Shown piece by piece: positions 58,265 to 64,000 of a DNA stretch of 64,000 nucleotides. The stretch spans positions 13,951,650-14,015,649 of the forward strand of contig CM057162.1 in the NCBI GenBank assembly GCA_029962745.1, read 5' to 3'. Made by a program: the position numbers and the translations under genes. Source of the stretch: Echinometra lucunter (Eukaryota > Echinodermata > Echinoidea > Camarodonta > Echinometridae). How positions within the stretch are numbered: the first letter of the stretch is position 1; each line of letters begins with the position of its first letter. The notes under the pieces were generated by a model. The model was not told the origin of the DNA. It saw nothing but the letters and a program-made list of their open reading frames with translations, and searched no databases.

Positions 58265-58400
58265 CTGGGTGGGGGGGGGGGGGGCACTCACCCCCAAAGT
58301 GGTAGGGATGTGCCGCGGGCGAGACAAAAAACGGGGGCTTGGGAATGGGCTTGTTGTGACAAGAAGGGTTTTCGGAACAGGCTTCGGAACTACTCTATTT
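58265..58400 (-). repeat. Fragment of the GTTCCAAAGC inverted-repeat family
   Basis: The reverse complement matches 51830-51950 (cccccgttttttgtctc, gcggcacat-cctaccactttgggg), next to a G-run at 58267-58282. Confidence 0.75.
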
Positions 58401-60197
58401 TAAATATGTTTACTCTTTCCTGCCTCAATATCTTTTTGTGTGGGAGAAAATTAAATACAACTAAGGTGTGGGAAAACCCAGACATCATGCCTTCTGCACA
58501 AACTCAAAAGCGGCCACAGATCTCAAATTAATCCATAAAAATCGTTCAAAGGTTGAAGGGCAAACATTGTCATAAATTCCTATTCATGACTTGTGCTGTT
58601 ACGATCAGTCCATAGAAATCTCAAAATATGTGGGCACAGCTATCACTTTGAATGAATCATAGCAAGCATTTTGTCATGAGAAAAATAAATAAGAACACAA
58701 GTACAGCAAACATGCTTTTGATCATACAAGATGGGTGCAAGCATCATGAGAATTCTCTACTACACCTGTATACTACCCAGAGAGTCAGAGATATGTTCAA
58801 ATTCTTGAGTATCTTGCTGTCAAAAGTGGAATCCACTTGTTTGTTTTGTAGTATGCTAAATACAACTTCTTTTCACTTGTTACACAAAAAAAATGACTCT
58901 TGTGACTTTTGAAAAGTGATATTTTTGCCTTTAATGTCTGCTCACTCATGCATGACTTGACAGATCAATCTCATTTTCAAACAGAAGATAGTCAATAAGT
59001 GTAGGAACACTCCTGCCAAATTATTTTCCTAAAAACGTCGTTAAAAAGTTATGCTATTTTGAATTAGGGGGGAGTTACTTTTTTTGTTGAGTTTATTTGT
59101 CAACTTGAAGAAAAAGATTACCTATGTTTCTCTGAATGAGCTAGAAATTTGAGCAAAACAGGGTCATATTTAAACACAAAATGGGCTAACATGAGAGTGA
59201 GACATGTGAATGCTCAAGTGACTGTTTCGCAAAATAGGTAACAAAGGAATATATTAAGAGCACTATTTCTACATGTACATGTACCTTGTGTTAATGCAAA
59301 AATGGATCATTGTTTTTTTGAAAAGTTTTCTACTGTAAGTTTGCAATATATATGGGTGCGGTAAATTTCTGTGGCCATCAACCTCTATTATTGAATACAT
59401 AAATCACCACAATAATTATCACAATTGCATTTTTGCACTGTGGGGTGATAAATATCTTATTTCAAAACCATCCCTTTAACTGAATTTTAATAAGATTGAT
59501 AAAATGAAATTTTCAGTTTTATTTTGGATCATAAATCTTGCTCCTCTTAAGCTTTGGAACACTGTACTTGCCTGTTGTCAGCAACAGCCCATAGGCTTAT
59601 ATCTGTGTAAGGTTAACTATTACCTTGCACTCATGTGAGTGGCAATATATAGCAGTTTGTTTTCTATTCCACCAACAATCATGTATTACATCATAAAGTA
59701 TGAAGTGACATCAATGGGTTTATAAGATAATGATTCTTAACAATGACTTAATGCAACCAGGTGGATCCTGTATTAAGCCTATAGGGAATTAGAACATTCA
59801 GTAATCATCATGTATACTTTTATGAAGTATTTTACCAGAATTTTCCCTCATTCACCATGAACAAATTCACAGTCCTACACATCATGGGGCGATCTTGGAC
59901 CACCTGTAATCTCATATAGGAATAGGCCTATATCTAACATCTCTGAATCCACTGTTGCTTCTTACACCCTCTCAAATAGCCCATAGTCTTTCCACTATGA
60001 TTCCAACCTTTCTGTCCTTACCTTTCTTTCTTCTCTTTTCCTTTCTTTATAAAGGGACTGGCATTTAGACTTCCCTTTTTGCAACAGCCACCCCAAAATG
60101 AAATATATAGGGGTATAAAATGTAAAACATTCAGAATATGGAGGTGACTCCTGAGGGTTAGGGTTAACATATTTTGAGACCAGGAATATGTTTAGCT

Positions 60198-60280
60198 GCC
60201 AACTCGCCTTGTAGTGCCATTGATAAGACACTGGACTGCAGAATGTGAGGTACTGAGTTCAATTCCCATGGTGGACAAGA
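60198..60280 (+). repeat. tRNA-like segment, copy B
   Basis: TAGTGCCATTGATAAG and, from 60255, GAGTTCAATTCCC, at the same spacing as in copy A. Confidence 0.5.
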
Positions 60281-60496
60281 CAAATAAGGTTTAATAGTAA
60301 AAATATCAATCTTGACCACAGTTACATGAATCTAGAGTGCAAGAGATAAAAGAGGACCCATTTTTTACTCAACCCCCATCCAAAATGTTGCCCCCTCTTC
60401 AGTGCTCTTAAAATGATGGAGGAGAGCATGTACGTTAACGCATCTTTGGGTGGCTGTCGGAAAAGAAAGTCAGTTTTTCTGTTATTACGGTATTAA

Positions 60497-60935
60497 AGGC
60501 ATTGACTTTCTTTGTGAGTAGCTGATTTAAAAAAATTCTCAAACTAAGATGAAACATGTCTATGAGTACTTGTATTTGTACTCAAAAACCCTGAAACCAA
60601 CCATAATTTGGAATGAAAAAGTGTAAGATAGACGCAAACAGCGATTTTATTATCCTTCGTCTCACGAGGCAATCACTAAGAGGACCACTTTGCTTGAATT
60701 TGAAAATGCCGTTATGTGCCTCCCACCACGTGACTCCTTATGTCTATTCTGTGCAACCGACCCTCGTATATTTTCAAACATTGGTTCACATTATTGATAT
60801 TTAGAAATACTTCCTGTGGATATTATACTTTGAAACTTTCAGACTGGTATTTTTACACTATAACCCTTAAGTTTATCCCATTTTCAAGTAACAAAACAAG
60901 AATTTTTAAAATCATAACAATGTTAACCAATGTCT
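60497..60935 (+). mobile_element. TTAA-flanked MITE (Kolobok/piggyBac-like), copy 3
   Basis: 439 bp, same orientation as the 25520 copy, with TTAA at 60493-60496 and 60936-60939. The empty sites survive in copy A (ttattaaggtaaatagcc at about 55482) and copy C (about 63949). About 50 bp shorter than its relatives; it lacks the region around cacgcgcatgcgc. Confidence 0.9.
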
Positions 60936-61080
60936 TTAAGGTAAATAGGCAAAGGCCTAAACACACTTGTTAACTACGTGCAGATGCATGACTTCATATA
61001 TTCTGCAAGGAGATGGGTGAATGTTTGTACTTCTTAAATTCTCCAGTCTGAGATGATGAGCTGGATGACATTAGTTATCC

Positions 61081-61443
61081 TTTAATCTAATTTAAATTCA
61101 ATTCAATTTTCAAGGTGAAATTGTGTGATCTGGTGCATACTGTAGAGTATTTTAAGGTACATGTATACCTAAAGGCATTATGAAGAGAGAAAATTATAAA
61201 TTTTACATGCAAAGAAAATGATAAACATGGAATACCCACTTCTTGAAAAATGCCAACCATGGCTTTATTTGGTTCCCTTCTCTGTTTGACCCAGGTTTTG
61301 GATGTAGGTACTCTTGGGTGCAGATGATGGGAAGATGCAACAAGCAAGCGTCCAAACAGAGAATTTATTGTCTCTGTTGCCATCTTCAGTGTCATTATGG
61401 CTGAAAATGTTCCATATAAACCCATATAAACATAAAGAATTCA
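61081..61443. other. No gene seen
   Basis: Unique AT-rich sequence between repeat copies B and C. The minus-strand ORF 61425-61087 shows no family features. Confidence 0.5.
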
Positions 61444-61943
61444 NNNNNNNNNNNNNNNNNNNNNNNNNNNNNNNNNNNNNNNNNNNNNNNNNNNNNNNNN
61501 NNNNNNNNNNNNNNNNNNNNNNNNNNNNNNNNNNNNNNNNNNNNNNNNNNNNNNNNNNNNNNNNNNNNNNNNNNNNNNNNNNNNNNNNNNNNNNNNNNNN
61601 NNNNNNNNNNNNNNNNNNNNNNNNNNNNNNNNNNNNNNNNNNNNNNNNNNNNNNNNNNNNNNNNNNNNNNNNNNNNNNNNNNNNNNNNNNNNNNNNNNNN
61701 NNNNNNNNNNNNNNNNNNNNNNNNNNNNNNNNNNNNNNNNNNNNNNNNNNNNNNNNNNNNNNNNNNNNNNNNNNNNNNNNNNNNNNNNNNNNNNNNNNNN
61801 NNNNNNNNNNNNNNNNNNNNNNNNNNNNNNNNNNNNNNNNNNNNNNNNNNNNNNNNNNNNNNNNNNNNNNNNNNNNNNNNNNNNNNNNNNNNNNNNNNNN
61901 NNNNNNNNNNNNNNNNNNNNNNNNNNNNNNNNNNNNNNNNNNN
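61444..61943. other. Assembly gap 4 (500 N)
   Basis: A placeholder gap immediately before repeat copy C. The left end of copy C, and the exact junction of the duplication, are hidden. Confidence 0.95.
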
Positions 61944-64000
61944 GCACAAACTCAAAAGCGGCCACAGATCTCAAATTTATCCATAAAAATCGTTCAAAGG
62001 TTGAAGGGCAAACATTGTCATAAATTCCTATTCATGACTTGTGCTGTTACGATCAGTCCATAGAAATCTCAAAATATGTGGGCACAGCTATCACTTTGAA
62101 TGAATCATAGCAAGCATTTTGTCATGAGAAAAATAAATAAGAACACAAGTACAGCAAACATGCTTTTGATCATACAAGATGGGTGCAAGCATCATGAGAA
62201 TTCCCTACTACACCTGTATACTACACAGAGATATGTTCAAATTCTTGAGTATCTTGCTGTCAAAAGTGGAATCCACTTTTTTGTTTTGTAGCATGCTAAA
62301 TGCAACTTCTTTTCACTTGTTACACAAAAAAATTACTCTTGTGACTTTTGAAAAGTGATATTTTTGCCTTTAATGTCTGCTCACTCATGCATGACTTGAC
62401 AGATCAATCTCATTTTCAAACAGAAGTTAGTCAATAAGTGTAGGAACACTCCTGCCAAATTATTTTCCTAAAAACGTCTTCGTTAAAAAGTTATGCTATT
62501 TTGAATTAGGGGGGAGTTACTTTTTTTGTTGTGTTTATTTGTCAACTTGAAGAAAAAGATTACCTATGTTTCTCTGAATGAGCTAGAAATTTGAGCAAAA
62601 CAGGGTCATATTTAAACACAAAATGGGCTAACATGAGAGTGAGACATGTGAATGCTCATGTGACTGTTTTGCAAAATAGGTAACAAAGGAATATATTAAG
62701 AGCACTATTTCTACATGTACCTTGTGTTAATGCAAAAATGGGTCATTGTTTTTTTGAAAAGTTTTGTAAGTTTGCAATATACATGGGTTCGATAAATTTC
62801 TGTGGCCATCAACCTCCATTATTGAATACATAAATCACCACAATAATTATCACAATTGCATTTTTGCACTGTGGGGTGATAAATATCTTATTTCAAAACC
62901 ATCCCTTTAACTGAATTTTAATAAGATTGATAAAATGAAATTTTCAGTTTTATTTTGGATCATAAATCTTGATCCTCTTAAGCTTTGGAACACTGTACTT
63001 GCCTGTTGTCAGCAACAGCCCATAGGCTTATATCTGCGTAAGGTTAACTATAACCTTGCACTCATGTGAGTGGCAATATATAGGAGTTTGTTTTCTATTC
63101 CACCAACAATCATGTATTACATCATGAAGTATGAAGTAACATCAATGGGTTTATAAGATAATGATTCTTACCAATGACTTAATGCAACCAGGTGGATCCT
63201 GTATTAAGCCTCTAGGGAATTAGAACATTCAGTAATCATCGTGTTTAGAAAAAAAATACATGTATACTTTTATGAAGTATTTTACCAGAATTTTCCCTCA
63301 TTCACCATGAACAAATTCACAGTCCTACACATCATGGGGTGATCTTGGACCACCTGTAATCTCATATAGGAATAGGCCCATATCTAACATCTCTGAATCC
63401 ACTGTTGCTTCTTACACCCTCTCAAATAGCCAGTCTTTCCACTATGAGTCAAACCTTTCTGTCCTTACCTTTCTTTCTTCTCTTTTCCTTTCTTTATAAA
63501 GGGACTGGCATTTAGACTTCCTTTTTGCAACAGCCACCGTAAAATGAAATATATAGGGATATAAAATGTAAAACATAAAGAATATGGAGATGACTCCTGA
63601 GGGTTAGGGTTAGAGCTCAACATATTTTGAGACCAGGAATATGTTTAGCTGCCAACTCGCCTTGTAGTGCCATTGATAAGACACTGGACTGCAGAATGTG
63701 AGGTACTGAGTTCAATTCCCATGGTGGACAAGACAAATAAGGTTTAATAGTAAAAATATAAATCTTGACCACAGTTAACATGAATCTACAGTGCAAGAGA
63801 TAAAAGAGGCCCCATTTTTTACTCAACCCCCATCCAAAATGTTGCCCCCTCTTCAGTGAGCTTAAAATGATGGAGAAGAGCACATACATGTACATTAATG
63901 CATCTTTGGGTGGCTTTTGGGAAAAGAAAAGTCAGTTTTTCTGTTATTATTAAGGTAAATAGCCAAAGGTCTAAACACTCTCATTAACTACATGCAATTG
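61944..64000. repeat. Large dispersed repeat, copy C (runs off the window)
   Basis: Closely matches copy B without the MITE. It carries the tRNA-like pair at 63653-63736 (B box from 63708). It differs from B by scattered substitutions and small indels (for example, an extra cgtctt at 62475). No coding region is seen. Confidence 0.88.

Larger units (their letters stand above)
58496..61080. repeat. Large dispersed repeat, copy B
   Basis: From 58496 (gcacaaactcaaaagcggcc) it is nearly identical to copy C from 61944, at an offset of about 3.45 kb, so B and C look like a recent tandem segmental duplication. The part from 59381 on also matches copy A. It is interrupted by a TTAA MITE at 60497-60935. 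It contains the block shared in reverse with 10240-10440 and a tRNA-like promoter at 60198-60280 (B box GAGTTCAATTC at 60255). No host gene. Confidence 0.88.

Overview
The window is metazoan nuclear DNA. It has introns with GT-AG junctions, very short exons in long AT-rich introns, and many interspersed LINEs, Tc1/mariner, hAT, piggyBac/Kolobok-type and foldback elements. The NACHT protein style, a THAP-type transposon relic, an R2/HERO-type retrotransposon and frequent tacatgtaca-type simple sequence suggest a marine invertebrate deuterostome, most likely an echinoderm such as a sea urchin. This assignment is an inference; no host marker gene is present.

Layout. 1-4640: a degenerate ~150-165 bp tandem repeat (GAGCGAGCG-rich), broken by an L2-like LINE tail (1241-1742) and by a repeat element rich in AGGTCA hexamers (1763-3583). 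That element itself contains a decayed THAP zinc-finger fragment. 5388-45331: one NLR-type immune receptor gene on the + strand, open at its 5' side. It has a NACHT exon (5388-7078), one divergent LRR exon (8429-8587), then at least 17 intact, near-identical tandem LRR exons (11493 to 45331). Each tandem exon is 168-180 bp, starts and ends in phase 0, and encodes two ribonuclease-inhibitor-like LRRs. The repeating unit, exon plus intron, is about 940 bp. Two 500-N assembly gaps fall in the array, and at least one must hide another exon.

The array introns have collected transposons whose empty sites are preserved in neighbouring units: a 190 bp TA element, a 3.7 kb TA element carrying 12 copies of an AGAGACGTTC motif, a foldback, a 488 bp TTAA element, an 8.4 kb terminal-inverted-repeat element with a nested R2/HERO-like LINE and a 115 bp hAT hairpin, and an L2-like LINE. 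45869-64000 shows no recognisable host gene. It holds a second AGGTCA-type element, a piggyBac-like MITE, a dead Tc1 transposon, more TTAA MITEs, and three copies of a large repeat (52606-55640, 58496-61080, 61944-64000) that carries a tRNA-like promoter segment.

The main biological point is the LRR array. Among the exons the framework residues are almost constant. Differences concentrate in two short windows just after the LxL strand of each LRR, where LRR proteins contact ligands. The two windows are shared between exons in different combinations, and one exon (30234-30407) is a visible chimera. The picture is of an intracellular receptor whose recognition modules are duplicated, homogenised and reshuffled as half-exon cassettes. 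Whether all exons are joined into one very long LRR domain or are chosen by alternative splicing cannot be told from DNA alone.
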